This document shows positions 35,293 through 43,742 of a DNA stretch of 64,000 nucleotides, piece by piece (position 1 is the first letter of the stretch; each line of letters begins with the position of its first letter). Below the pieces are notes generated by a model that saw only the letters and a list, made by a program, of their open reading frames with translations, made no database searches and had not been told where the DNA came from. Source of the DNA: Micromonospora haikouensis (lineage in GTDB: Bacteria > Actinomycetota > Actinomycetes > Mycobacteriales > Micromonosporaceae); assembly GCF_900091595.1 (NCBI RefSeq), contig NZ_FMCW01000002.1:315547-379546 (forward strand). The letters run 5' to 3'. The translations under genes and the position numbers were made by a program.

Positions 35293-35373
35293 GCGCCGCC
35301 TTGCGCACGTGGTGAGCGCCGCCTTGCGCACGTGGTGAGCGCCGCCTTGCGTGGGTGGTGAGCGCCGCGCGCC
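35288..35373. repeat. 23-bp tandem repeat overlapping a stop codon
   Basis: Unit GGTGAGCGCCGCCTTGCGC+ACGT: exact copies at 35288-35310 and 35311-35333, a copy with 3 changes at 35334-35356, and a partial fourth to about 35373. The first unit contains the TGA of the VOC gene (35290-35292). The array then abuts hairpin copy C. Confidence 0.85.
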
Positions 35374-35377
35374 ATGA

Positions 35378-35424
35378 CGCCGACATGGCGGGGTCGGAGT
35401 GCTCCGGACCCCGCCATGTCGGCG
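35378..35424. repeat. ATGTCGGCGA hairpin repeat, copy C
   Basis: Perfect 18-bp arms (35378-35395 and 35407-35424) with an inner GGAG-TG-CTCC hairpin. Core CGCCGACATGGCGGGGTC. It lies between the convergent VOC gene and the secreted-protein gene, like copy B. Confidence 0.85.
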
Positions 35425-35450
35425 ACCTGGTGTTGCTCAGGTGCGCGGCG

Positions 35451-35957
35451 TCACTCGCCGGCCGGGCCGCCGTGGCCCCGGCCCCAGCCGCCGGGGAAGC
35501 CGCCCCCGCCGGGGAAGACGCCGGCCTCGACGGCCTTGGTGATGGCGTCGGCCTGCTCCTGGGTGAGCTTGCCGTCCTTGACGGCCTGGGCCAGCCGCTC
35601 CTTCAGCGCGGCCTGCCGGTCGGCGGCGTCGGGGCGCTCACCACGCTCGCCGACCTTGCCCCGCTCGCCGAGCTTGCCCAGCCCCGGACGGTCGGCCTTG
35701 TGCTGCTCCCGGACCTTCTCCAGGGCGGCGGTCACCTTGTCGGTGGAGACGCCCAGCTCCTTGGCGAGCGCCTCGGCGAACTCCGACTGCCGCTCGGCCC
35801 GCTTCTCCTGCCGATCGGTGTGCTCGCTGCTGCTGGCGCTCGGCGACGGAGTCCCCTCCTCGGCGAACGCGATGGTCGGCGCCGCGATCCCCACGCCGAG
35901 CACGCCGGCCGCCGCGAGGCCGGCCAGCACGTGCTTCTTCGACATCTTGCGGGACAT
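35451..35957 (-). CDS. Secreted hypothetical protein, charged helical
   Basis: A 168-residue protein with a signal peptide KKHVLAGLAAAGVLGVGIAAP cleaved near AFAEE. The mature part is rich in Lys, Glu, Arg and Ala, with two helix-turn units resembling each other: FAEALAKELGVSTDKVTAAL and AAALKERLAQAVKDGKLTQEQADAITKAVEAG-like sequence. It ends in a Gly-rich GGGGFPGGWGRGHGG tail. The pattern LGVSxxKVxxAL / KLTQEQADAI is common in small exported actinobacterial proteins of unknown role. ATG 35957 has a GGAGG site. Confidence 0.78.
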   Translation of the reverse strand: MSRKMSKKHVLAGLAAAGVLGVGIAAPTIAFAEEGTPSPSASSSEHTDRQEKRAERQSEFAEALAKELGVSTDKVTAALEKVREQHKADRPGLGKLGERGKVGERGERPDAADRQAALKERLAQAVKDGKLTQEQADAITKAVEAGVFPGGGGFPGGWGRGHGGPAGE

Positions 35958-36144
35958 CCTGTGTCCTCCAGATTCGTTGCTCGGATGCGATGACGTCACC
36001 GACAGTGACGGATCTAGCTGGGCCGGAGCCGTGGCGACCCTGTCAGCGAGCTGAAAATCGGGCATTTGGGGGCGGACAAACCGGTTGCCGGGGGACACCG
36101 GGCACGGCAGGGTGGCCCGTGACCCACAGAGAGGCGGGACGCCC

Positions 36145-37029
36145 GTGCCGCAGCCCACCATCCGCGAGACCGCCCTGCCCGACCCGGACTGCGGGCCGTA
36201 CGGGATCGCCGCCGGCCCCGACGGCGCGCTCTGGGCGACGCTGGTCCACTCCGGCGGCATCGCCCGGGTGAGCGCCGACGGCACCGTGCGGGTCCACCCC
36301 GGCGACCCGGCGAGCCGGCCCCTCGTCGTCACCGCCGGCCCCGACGGCGCGCTCTGGTTCACCCGCTCCGGCGACGACCGGCTCGGCCGGATCACCACCG
36401 CCGGGGCGGCGACCTCCGTCGCGCTGCCGGCCGGCACCGGCCCCGGCGGCATCGCCGCCGGCCCCGACGGAGCCCTCTGGTACGCGGGGATGAGCAACGA
36501 CACCGTCGGCCGGGTCGACGTCGACGGCGCCCACACGGCGTACCCGCTGCCGACCTCCGGCGGGTTCCCGTCGATGATCACGGCGGGGCCCGACGAGGCC
36601 CTCTGGTTCACCCTCCACCAGGCCAACGCCGTCGGCCGGATCGCCTGCGACGGCGAGGTGGCCCTGCACCCGCTGCCCACCGCCGCCGCCGGCCCGGTCG
36701 GCATCGCCCTCGGCGTCGACGGGGCGCTGTGGTTCGTCGAGATCGCCGCCGGTCAGCTCGGCCGGATCACCACCGACGGGCGGATCGAGGAGTTCCCGCT
36801 GCCCGACCGCGCCGCCCGCCCGCACGCGATCGTGGCCGACGCGGCCGGCGGCTGCTGGTTCACCGAGTGGGCGGCCAACCGCATCGGCCACGTCACGGCC
36901 GCCGGCCGCGTCGACGCGTACGACCTGCCCACCCCCGGCTCGGAGCCGCACGGCCTGGCGGTCCTGCCCGACGGCACGGTCCACGCCGCCCTGGAGTCGG
37001 GCGCGATCGCCCACCTCACCCCGGCCTAG
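36145..37029 (+). CDS. Virginiamycin B lyase family beta-propeller (Vgb-like)
   Basis: A 294-residue seven-bladed propeller built of about 42-residue repeats with AAGPDGALW signatures (for example near residues 24, 66, 108, 192). Vgb opens type B streptogramins by elimination. Residues at or next to the published Vgb active-site positions (Y18, H228, E268, H270, E284) are present: Y19, H227 in ARPHAIV, E267 and H269 in GSEPHGL, E284 in AALESG. GTG 36145 has a GAGGCGGG site. It is convergent with and overlaps the LD-carboxypeptidase stop by 4 bases. A cytoplasmic location is likely, as there is no signal peptide. Confidence 0.85.
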   Translation: MPQPTIRETALPDPDCGPYGIAAGPDGALWATLVHSGGIARVSADGTVRVHPGDPASRPLVVTAGPDGALWFTRSGDDRLGRITTAGAATSVALPAGTGPGGIAAGPDGALWYAGMSNDTVGRVDVDGAHTAYPLPTSGGFPSMITAGPDEALWFTLHQANAVGRIACDGEVALHPLPTAAAGPVGIALGVDGALWFVEIAAGQLGRITTDGRIEEFPLPDRAARPHAIVADAAGGCWFTEWAANRIGHVTAAGRVDAYDLPTPGSEPHGLAVLPDGTVHAALESGAIAHLTPA

Positions 37030-37976
37030 CGGACGGCGGGGGCGGCGGTCAGGGTGCCGGTGGTGGCGTCGAGGATGGCCTCCGTGCCGACGGGGACGGT
37101 GAGCTGGCCGTGGCCGTGGCCGATCGGCAGGCCGCCGAGGACCGGCACACCGAGGTCGCCGAGGCGGTCAGTCAGCACGTCGGCGACCGTGGTGTCCCAG
37201 CCGTCCGCGCAGTCGGTGAACTGGCCGACGGCCACCCCGGCCAGGCCGTCCAGCGCCCCGGCCCGGCGCAGCTGGGTGAGCATCCGGTCGACCTTGTACG
37301 GGGGCTCCTGCACGTCCTCGACCAGCAGGACCGCCCCCGTCAGGTCCGGCATGTCGGCGGTGCCGAGGGTGGCGGCGAGCAGGCACAGGTTGCCGCCGAG
37401 CAGCGTGCCCGTGGCGCGACCGGGCACCCGTACCCCGAAGGTCTCCTCGCCGGGGACGGCGGCGACGGTGACCGGCGCGGTGGTCATCAACGCCGCGTGC
37501 AGCGACTCGGCGGAGCGCAGCGGGGTGCGCTCGTCCCGCCAGGCCGCCCCGGGGCCGTGCACGCCGGCCAGCCGCGCGCCCCGCCACAGGGCAAGCTGGA
37601 GCGCGGTGATGTCGGAGAAGCCGGCCACCACCTTCGGGTCCCGGCGCACCGCCGCCATGTCGAGGGCGTCCACGACGCGTTGCGCGCCGTAGCCGCCCCG
37701 GGTGCAGATCACCCCGCGCACCTGCGGGTCGGCGAACGCGGCGTTCAGGTCGGCGGCGCGCAGCTCGTCCGCGCCGGCCAGGTAACCCCGCCGGGCGTAC
37801 GCGTGCGGGGCGGGCACCGGCCGCAGCCCCCAGCCGGTGAGCAGCTCCACGCCCCGGGCCACCCGCTCCGGCCGGGTCGGCCCGGACGGCGACACCAGCA
37901 GCACCGTGTCGCCGGGGCGCAGGGCCGGTGGACGCAGCACGGCGGCCGGGCGCGGCACGGCGTCGTCGGCGGTCAC
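37026..37976 (-). CDS. LD-carboxypeptidase (S66 family)
   Basis: A 316-residue cytosolic Ser peptidase that trims the terminal D-Ala from muropeptide tetrapeptides during peptidoglycan recycling; some relatives act in microcin immunity. Start region ALRPGDTVLLVSPSGPT, then ICTRGGYGAQRVVDALD, nucleophile in VAGFSDITALQLAL, Glu in LLVEDVQEPPYKVDRML and His in LPIGHGHGQLTVPVG. GTG at 37976 chosen since homologues begin 15-20 residues before RPGD. The amidotransferase gene starts divergently 125 bases away. Confidence 0.9.
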   Translation of the reverse strand: MTADDAVPRPAAVLRPPALRPGDTVLLVSPSGPTRPERVARGVELLTGWGLRPVPAPHAYARRGYLAGADELRAADLNAAFADPQVRGVICTRGGYGAQRVVDALDMAAVRRDPKVVAGFSDITALQLALWRGARLAGVHGPGAAWRDERTPLRSAESLHAALMTTAPVTVAAVPGEETFGVRVPGRATGTLLGGNLCLLAATLGTADMPDLTGAVLLVEDVQEPPYKVDRMLTQLRRAGALDGLAGVAVGQFTDCADGWDTTVADVLTDRLGDLGVPVLGGLPIGHGHGQLTVPVGTEAILDATTGTLTAAPAVR

Positions 37977-38100
37977 AGCCGCAGAGCCTAGCCGCCGGCC
38001 GGCTCCCCGCAGCGGGCACTCCTGCACGGGACCGGACGCGCCCGGCGCGCGGGCCGAGGCGTTCCGGGCGGCGGTCGACGCACCCGATAGCCTCGACGGC

Positions 38101-38868
38101 GTGGGAACCGCGCTGGTGATCGAGAACGACCCGACCGACGACCCCCGCCGCCTGGGGGAGTGGCTGGTGGAGGGGGGCCTGGAGCTGCGCGTGCTGCGCC
38201 CGCACGCCGGCGACGACCTCCCCGACGACCTCGACGGGTACGTCGCGCTGGTGGTGCTCGGCGGCGACCAGCACGCCTACCCGACACCCGACGGCACCCC
38301 CGGCGCCCCCTGGTTCGGCAAGCTGGAGGGGCTGCTCCGCAAGGCCGTCCGGCACCGGGTGCCCACCCTCGGCGTGTGCCTCGGCGCGCAGCTGCTCGCC
38401 ACCGCCCACGCCGGCCTGGTCGAGCGCAGCCCGTCCGGGCCCGAGGTCGGCCCGGCCGTCGTCGGCCGGCGGGACGCCGCCGAGACCGACCCGCTGTTCC
38501 GGTACGTGCCGCTGATCCCCGACGTGCTCCAGTGGCACACCGACGAGATCACCGAGCTGCCGCACGGGGCGACGCTGCTGGCCGCGTCCACCCGCTACCC
38601 GCACCAGGCGTTCCGGCTCGGCGACCGGGCCTGGGGCCTGCAGTTCCACATTGAGTGCGACACCGCGATGATCGCCGACTGGGCGGCCGGCTCCGCCCTG
38701 CTCGACGAGCTGGGCTACGACACCGAGCTGGTCGTCGCCGCCTGCGACCGGGTGATGGCCGACGTCGAGGAGGTGTGGCAGCCGTTCGCGATCCGGTTCG
38801 CCGCCCTCGCCCTCGGCGAGCTGGGCGACGACAGCGTCCGGCGTCCCCTGCCGCTGCTGGGGCACTGA
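38101..38868 (+). CDS. Class I glutamine amidotransferase
   Basis: A 255-residue GATase1-fold protein. The catalytic Cys is in PTLGVCLGAQLLA (residues about 93-106), the His in WGLQFHIECD, followed by Glu in the same strand. Such proteins move ammonia from glutamine, but the acceptor partner is not encoded nearby. It sits 4 bases before glnE, an arrangement also found in Streptomyces (recollection), which ties it to nitrogen control. The GTG at 38101 begins right at the domain and GATAGCC upstream resembles a -10 box. Confidence 0.87.
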   Translation: MGTALVIENDPTDDPRRLGEWLVEGGLELRVLRPHAGDDLPDDLDGYVALVVLGGDQHAYPTPDGTPGAPWFGKLEGLLRKAVRHRVPTLGVCLGAQLLATAHAGLVERSPSGPEVGPAVVGRRDAAETDPLFRYVPLIPDVLQWHTDEITELPHGATLLAASTRYPHQAFRLGDRAWGLQFHIECDTAMIADWAAGSALLDELGYDTELVVAACDRVMADVEEVWQPFAIRFAALALGELGDDSVRRPLPLLGH

Positions 38869-38872
38869 GGCG

Positions 38873-41800
38873 ATGATGAGCAGACCCGCGCGGGGCCGGC
38901 TCGCCCGCTACGGCTTCGGCACCGACGACGGCTCCCGCGCCGCCGACCTGCTCGGCCCGGCCGGGCTCGACCTGTGGCACCCGCAGGAGCAGGAGCCGGT
39001 CGACGACCGGGCCGCCGAGCTGCTGGCCGCGCTGTCCCGGGCCGCCGACCCCGACCTGGCCCTGCGCCAGCTGCACCGCCTCGTCGAGGCCGAGCGCCGC
39101 ACCACCGGGGGCGCCGCCCCACCCGCCACCAACGGCGCGCCCGCCACCAACGGCAGCGGTGCGGGCGGTGCTGGCGACCGGGCCGCCGGCTCGGCCGTGC
39201 TGGACGCCCTGCACGCCGACCCGGGGCTGCGCCGCCGGCTGGTCGCCGTGCTCGGCGCGTCCTCGGCCCTCGGCGACCACCTGGTGGCCAACCCCCACCA
39301 GTGGCCGGTGCTCGCCACCGCCCCCGACGGGCTCGCCCCCGCCGCCGAGGGCCGGCTCGACCTGGCCGCCGCCGCCCGCCTCACCCCGTCCACCCAGCCG
39401 GTGGCGGTGCTGCGGCAGGCGTACCGGCTGGCCCTGCTGCGCATCGCGGCGGCCGACCTGACCGGCGGCCGGGCCCTGGAGCAGACCATGGCCGCGCTGT
39501 CCGCGCTGGCCGACGCCACCCTCGCGGCGGCGTACGACATCGCGGTGGGCGAGCTGCCCGAGGGCACCGCCGTGCCGCGCCTCGCCGTGGTCGCGATGGG
39601 CAAGTGCGGCGGCGGCGAGCTCAACTACGTCTCCGACGTCGACGTGATCTTCGTCTGCGCCGACGACGACGAGCTGCCGGCGGCCACCACGATCGCCACC
39701 CGGCTGATCCACGTCTGCGGGCTGGTCGCCTGGCCCGTCGACGCGGCGCTGCGCCCCGAGGGCAACCGGGGCCCGCTGGTGCGCACCCTCGCCAGCCACC
39801 TGGCCTACTACCGGCGCTGGGCGCGCACCTGGGAGTTCCAGGCGCTGCTCAAGGCCCGCCCGGCGGCCGGTGACCTGGCGCTGTGCCAGGAGTGGATCGA
39901 CCAGCTCGCCCCGCTGGTGTGGACCGCCGCCGAGCGGCCCGAGGCCGTCGACGACGTCCGGTCGATGCGCCGGAAGATCATCGACAACATCCCGCCGAAG
40001 GAGCTGGAACGCGAGATCAAACGCGGCCCCGGCGGGCTGCGCGACATCGAGTTCGCCGTCCAGCTGCTGCAACTGGTGCACGGCCGCGGCGACGAGACGC
40101 TGCGCGTACCCGGGACGATCCCCGCCCTGCGCGCCCTCGTCGCCGGCGGCTACGTGGGCCGCGCCGACGGGGAGGCGCTGCTGCGCGGCTACCGCTTCCT
40201 GCGCGGCGTCGAGCACCGGCTCCAGCTCCAGGGCCTGCGCCGCACCCACACCGTGCCGACCGAACCGGCCGCGCTGCGCTGGCTCGCCGCCGCCCTCGGC
40301 TACGCGGCCACGCCGGGCCGCAGCGCCGTCGAGGAGTTCCGCGCCGAGTGGGTCACCCACGCCACCGAAGTACGCCGGCTGCACGCCAAGCTGCTCTACC
40401 GCCCCCTGCTGGAGTCGGTGGCCCGCGTCCCCGCCGACGGGCTGCGGCTCACCCCCGAGGCGGCCCGGCACCGGCTGGAGATCCTCGGCTTCGCCGACCC
40501 GGCCGGGGCGCTGCGGCACCTCCAGGCCCTCACCGGCGGGGTGAGCCGCACCGCCGCCATCCAGCGCACCCTGCTGCCGGTGCTGCTCAGCGAGTTCGCC
40601 GACGCCCCCGAGCCCGACCGGGGGCTGCTCAACTACCGGCAGGTCTCCGACTCCCTCGGCAGCACCCCCTGGTATCTGCGGCTGCTGCGCGACTCCGGCC
40701 CGGTGGCCCGCCGGCTGGCCCGCGTCCTGTCCTCCTCCCGGTACGCGGCCGACCTGCTGGCCCGCGAGCCGGAGGCGCTGCGGCTGCTCGCCGAGGAGAA
40801 CGAGCTGACCCCCCGTCCGCGCGCCGTCCTCTGCGAGGGCTTCGCCGCCGCGGCGGCCCGGCACGCCGCCGACCCCGTCGAGGCGACCCGGGCGGTACGC
40901 GCGCTGCGCCGCCGGGAACTGGTCCGCATCGCCTGCGCCGACATGCTGAGCCGCGCCGGGTCGCTGGCCCCCACCCCCGGCCGGGACGCCGACCGGGCCG
41001 CCGCAGGCCGGAACCCCGACCGGGCGGCGTCGGGCCGGAACCCCGACGCCGCCGGTGGCCGCCCCGACGCCGACGGGCGGGCCGCGCTCGGCCTCGCCGA
41101 CGTCACCGCCGTCGGCACCGCCCTGTCCGACGTCACCGACGCCACCCTCGCCGCCGCGCTGCGCGCCGCCCGGGCCGCCCAGCCGGCCCTGCCCGGCCTG
41201 CGGTTCGCGGTGATCGGCATGGGCCGGCTCGGGGGGTACGAGTCCAACTACCTCTCCGACGCCGACGTGCTCTTCGTCTACGACCCGCCCGCCGGGGCGG
41301 ACGAGGGCGCGGCCAGCTCCGCCGCCCACGCCATCGCCGAGGAGCTGCGCCGGCTGCTGTCTGCCCCTGCCCCCGACCCGGCGCTCGGCGTCGACGCCGA
41401 CCTGCGCCCCGAGGGCCGGCAGGGACCCCTCGTGCGCAGCCTCGCCGCCTACGCCCAGTACTACGCCCGCTGGTCGAAGGTGTGGGAGGCGCAGGCGCTG
41501 CTGCGCGCCCGGTTCGTCTGCGGCGACGCCGACCTGGGGGCCGAGTTCGAGGCGATGGTCGACCCGGTCCGCTACCCCGCCGACGGGCTCACCCGGGAGC
41601 AGATCGTCGAGATCCGCCGGATCAAGGCGCGGGTGGAGACCGAGCGGCTGCCCCGGGGCGCCGACCCGGCCACCCACACCAAGCTGGGCCGGGGCGGGCT
41701 CGCCGACGTCGAGTGGGCGGTGCAGCTGCTCCAGCTCCGGCACGCCGGCCGGCTGCCGGCGCTGCGCGGCACGCGTACCCTCGACGCGCTCGCGGCGGCG

Positions 41801-42049
41801 GCCGACGCGGACCTGGTCGACCCGGCGGACGCCACCGCGATGGCCGCCGGCTGGACCCTCGCCGCGCAGGTCCGCAACGCGCTGATGCTGGTGCGGGGCC
41901 GCTCCGGCGACCAGCTGCCCCGGCACGGCGTGGAACTGGCCGGGGTGGTGCGGCTGCTCGGCCGCGACGACCCGGGCGAGTTCCTCGACGAATACCTGCG
42001 CACCGCCCGCCGCTCCCGCGCGGCCATGGAGCGCGTCCTCGATGCCTGA
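38873..42049 (+). CDS. glnE: Bifunctional glutamine synthetase adenylyltransferase / adenylyl-removing enzyme
   Basis: A 1058-residue regulator that adds AMP to and removes it from the tyrosine of GlnA1. It has two nucleotidyltransferase halves: GKCGGGELNYVSDVDVIFV (about 242-260) and GRLGGYESNYLSDADVLFVY (about 783-802), each with the DxD metal site. Paired motifs follow: ALRPEGNRGPLVRTL and DLRPEGRQGPLVRSLAA, and LKRGPGGLRDIEFAVQLL-like and LGRGGLADVEWAVQLLQLR. Residues about 700-740 are an Asp/Arg/Gly-rich insert with GRNPD repeats, absent from most homologues (inference). ATG at 38873 or 38876. Confidence 0.96.
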   Translation: MMSRPARGRLARYGFGTDDGSRAADLLGPAGLDLWHPQEQEPVDDRAAELLAALSRAADPDLALRQLHRLVEAERRTTGGAAPPATNGAPATNGSGAGGAGDRAAGSAVLDALHADPGLRRRLVAVLGASSALGDHLVANPHQWPVLATAPDGLAPAAEGRLDLAAAARLTPSTQPVAVLRQAYRLALLRIAAADLTGGRALEQTMAALSALADATLAAAYDIAVGELPEGTAVPRLAVVAMGKCGGGELNYVSDVDVIFVCADDDELPAATTIATRLIHVCGLVAWPVDAALRPEGNRGPLVRTLASHLAYYRRWARTWEFQALLKARPAAGDLALCQEWIDQLAPLVWTAAERPEAVDDVRSMRRKIIDNIPPKELEREIKRGPGGLRDIEFAVQLLQLVHGRGDETLRVPGTIPALRALVAGGYVGRADGEALLRGYRFLRGVEHRLQLQGLRRTHTVPTEPAALRWLAAALGYAATPGRSAVEEFRAEWVTHATEVRRLHAKLLYRPLLESVARVPADGLRLTPEAARHRLEILGFADPAGALRHLQALTGGVSRTAAIQRTLLPVLLSEFADAPEPDRGLLNYRQVSDSLGSTPWYLRLLRDSGPVARRLARVLSSSRYAADLLAREPEALRLLAEENELTPRPRAVLCEGFAAAAARHAADPVEATRAVRALRRRELVRIACADMLSRAGSLAPTPGRDADRAAAGRNPDRAASGRNPDAAGGRPDADGRAALGLADVTAVGTALSDVTDATLAAALRAARAAQPALPGLRFAVIGMGRLGGYESNYLSDADVLFVYDPPAGADEGAASSAAHAIAEELRRLLSAPAPDPALGVDADLRPEGRQGPLVRSLAAYAQYYARWSKVWEAQALLRARFVCGDADLGAEFEAMVDPVRYPADGLTREQIVEIRRIKARVETERLPRGADPATHTKLGRGGLADVEWAVQLLQLRHAGRLPALRGTRTLDALAAAADADLVDPADATAMAAGWTLAAQVRNALMLVRGRSGDQLPRHGVELAGVVRLLGRDDPGEFLDEYLRTARRSRAAMERVLDA

Positions 42050-42054
42050 GGTGC

Positions 42055-42106
42055 AAGGAAGGGCCCCTTCTTATCACTTTCTGCATAGCAGGGGCCCCCT
42101 CTTAAC
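42055..42106. repeat. Interspersed palindrome, AAGGAAGGGCCCC family, copy 2
   Basis: AAGGAAGGGCCCCTTCTTA (from 42055), an AT-rich centre (tcactttctgcatag), then CAGGGGCCCCC and tcttaac. The layout matches copy 1 at 4951-5003. It begins 5 bases after the glnE stop and lies between convergent glnE and the membrane-protein gene. Confidence 0.8.
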
Positions 42107-42120
42107 CGCGTCGAACCGCG

Positions 42121-43707
42121 TCAACCGGTCAGCGTGAAGGTCCCGGGTCCTGGCGGATGCGCAAGCGTCCACCCGTCCGCCGGCCGCAGCGTGACGCCGG
42201 CGGTGGTCCGCAGCCACCGGCTGTACCTCACCCTGATCAACACCTGTTCGTCCGACCTGGTGGTGAAGGTGACGGTTGACGCCGTCTGGCCGACGAGAGT
42301 GGCCGGTTGTCCGACGAGAGGCTGGGCCTCGGTGAAGGCGAACAGGCGCCAGTGCGCGTCCTGCCAGACCGGCCGGAGATAGGGCAGGCCGTCGGTGACG
42401 AGCTGAGCCTCCGGCCGGCCGACCCAGGACAGCGGGGCGTCCGGGACGGCCACGTACTGGACGGCGTTGTCGGCCAGCCAGTCCCGGTAGGTGGCCGCCG
42501 TCAGCGGCACGCCCGTCCCCTGCGCGCCGGGCACCTGGCCGAAGAAGAGGGGATTACGGTCGACGTCCGCCTGCCGCAGCCAGCCCCGCGCCAGCGGCAC
42601 GTCGCCCAGGAGGGCCGCCTCCCAGTAGTTCCGGGTCGGCGGCACCTCGACCCGGCCGGTGAGCCCCCGCCGCGCCAGTTCGGCACGCAGCGGCGCGAAG
42701 TAGGCCGGATCGCTGGTCGGATCCCCGACGCTGCGCAGGTCGGCCGGCACCACCGGGGGCTGCCACCAGCAGACGGCGGCCAGCAGCACGGCCAGGGCGA
42801 CGCCGGCCACGCCGCCCCGGCGCAGTCCCGGCGGCACCCGCCCGGCCGCCGGATCGGGCAGGCGGGCGGCCGCCGCGAGCAGGGGCAGCGCGAACATCAC
42901 CGCCAGCCGGGTCGCGTTCAGCCCGACGGGCGTGTGCACGACGGAGGCGATCAGCACCCCGCCCGCCGACAGCAGGGCGCCTACCCGGACCGGCCGGTAC
43001 GCCACGAACGCGGCCACCAGCAGGCTGGCGAGCACCGCCCGCACCGTGTCGGTGCGGCTGATGTTCATCCAGCCGCCCTCGCCGAACAACAACCCGGTGA
43101 CCGCCAGGGGAACGGTTGCGCCGACGCCCAGCAGCAGGCCGTCGCCGTAGCGGCGGGCGAGCAGCAGCGCGGCCCCGGCGAGCCCGACGAACAGGCCGGC
43201 CACCGGGCTGGTCGCCGACGCCACGAGCACTGCGGCGACGGCCAGCCCGACACGTAGCCGTCGCCGGCCAGGGGACACGCTCGTCGGCATGGTGAGGGCC
43301 AGCAGCGCGGCCAGCCCGAACGCCACGCCGAGGCCGTAGGTGACCCGGCCGGAGACGAGGTTTCCGGCGATGGTGAGCACCCCGACCAGACTCCCGAGCA
43401 GGGGGCGGGGAACGCCGGTGCGCACCAGCAGGGCCGCGAAGGCCGCCGCCGAGGCCACCAACGCGAGGGCGCCGGTGCCCTGCACCCCGAGGACCGCCAT
43501 CACCGGCGGCGAGACCAGGCTGTAGCCGAGCGGGTGGATGCCGCCGTACCACCGGAGGTCGACCAGGGCGGCACCGTGCGCGGCGAAGAAGTCGGCCCGG
43601 GCCAACTGGGCGGACAGGTCCGAGCCCATCCTCGGCAGCAGCAGGTACGTTACGCCCAGGGCCGCCGCCGACGCGGCGGCAACCGCCACCACCCGACTGC
43701 GACGCAT
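42121..43707 (-). CDS. Large membrane protein, possible GT-C glycosyltransferase
   Basis: A 528-residue protein with about 11 hydrophobic segments over the first 330 residues, then a soluble C-terminal domain of about 200 residues ending in beta-rich sequence (TASTVTFTTRSDEQVLIRVRY). An acidic residue pair in ARADFFAAHGAALVDLRWYGG after the first helix is typical of GT-C enzymes, and WYGGIHPLGYSLVSPP is striking. I do not recognise the exact family. It is divergent from the mannosyltransferase pair (35-base gap), which supports a cell-envelope polysaccharide role. Confidence 0.65.
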   Translation of the reverse strand: MRRSRVVAVAAASAAALGVTYLLLPRMGSDLSAQLARADFFAAHGAALVDLRWYGGIHPLGYSLVSPPVMAVLGVQGTGALALVASAAAFAALLVRTGVPRPLLGSLVGVLTIAGNLVSGRVTYGLGVAFGLAALLALTMPTSVSPGRRRLRVGLAVAAVLVASATSPVAGLFVGLAGAALLLARRYGDGLLLGVGATVPLAVTGLLFGEGGWMNISRTDTVRAVLASLLVAAFVAYRPVRVGALLSAGGVLIASVVHTPVGLNATRLAVMFALPLLAAAARLPDPAAGRVPPGLRRGGVAGVALAVLLAAVCWWQPPVVPADLRSVGDPTSDPAYFAPLRAELARRGLTGRVEVPPTRNYWEAALLGDVPLARGWLRQADVDRNPLFFGQVPGAQGTGVPLTAATYRDWLADNAVQYVAVPDAPLSWVGRPEAQLVTDGLPYLRPVWQDAHWRLFAFTEAQPLVGQPATLVGQTASTVTFTTRSDEQVLIRVRYSRWLRTTAGVTLRPADGWTLAHPPGPGTFTLTG

Positions 43708-43742
43708 GCCCACCTCCGTACCGCGACCACCGTACTGGCAGC

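Noticed and set aside
35288..35373. CRISPR array
   Set aside because: The 23-bp units are directly adjacent without spacers and there are no cas genes.
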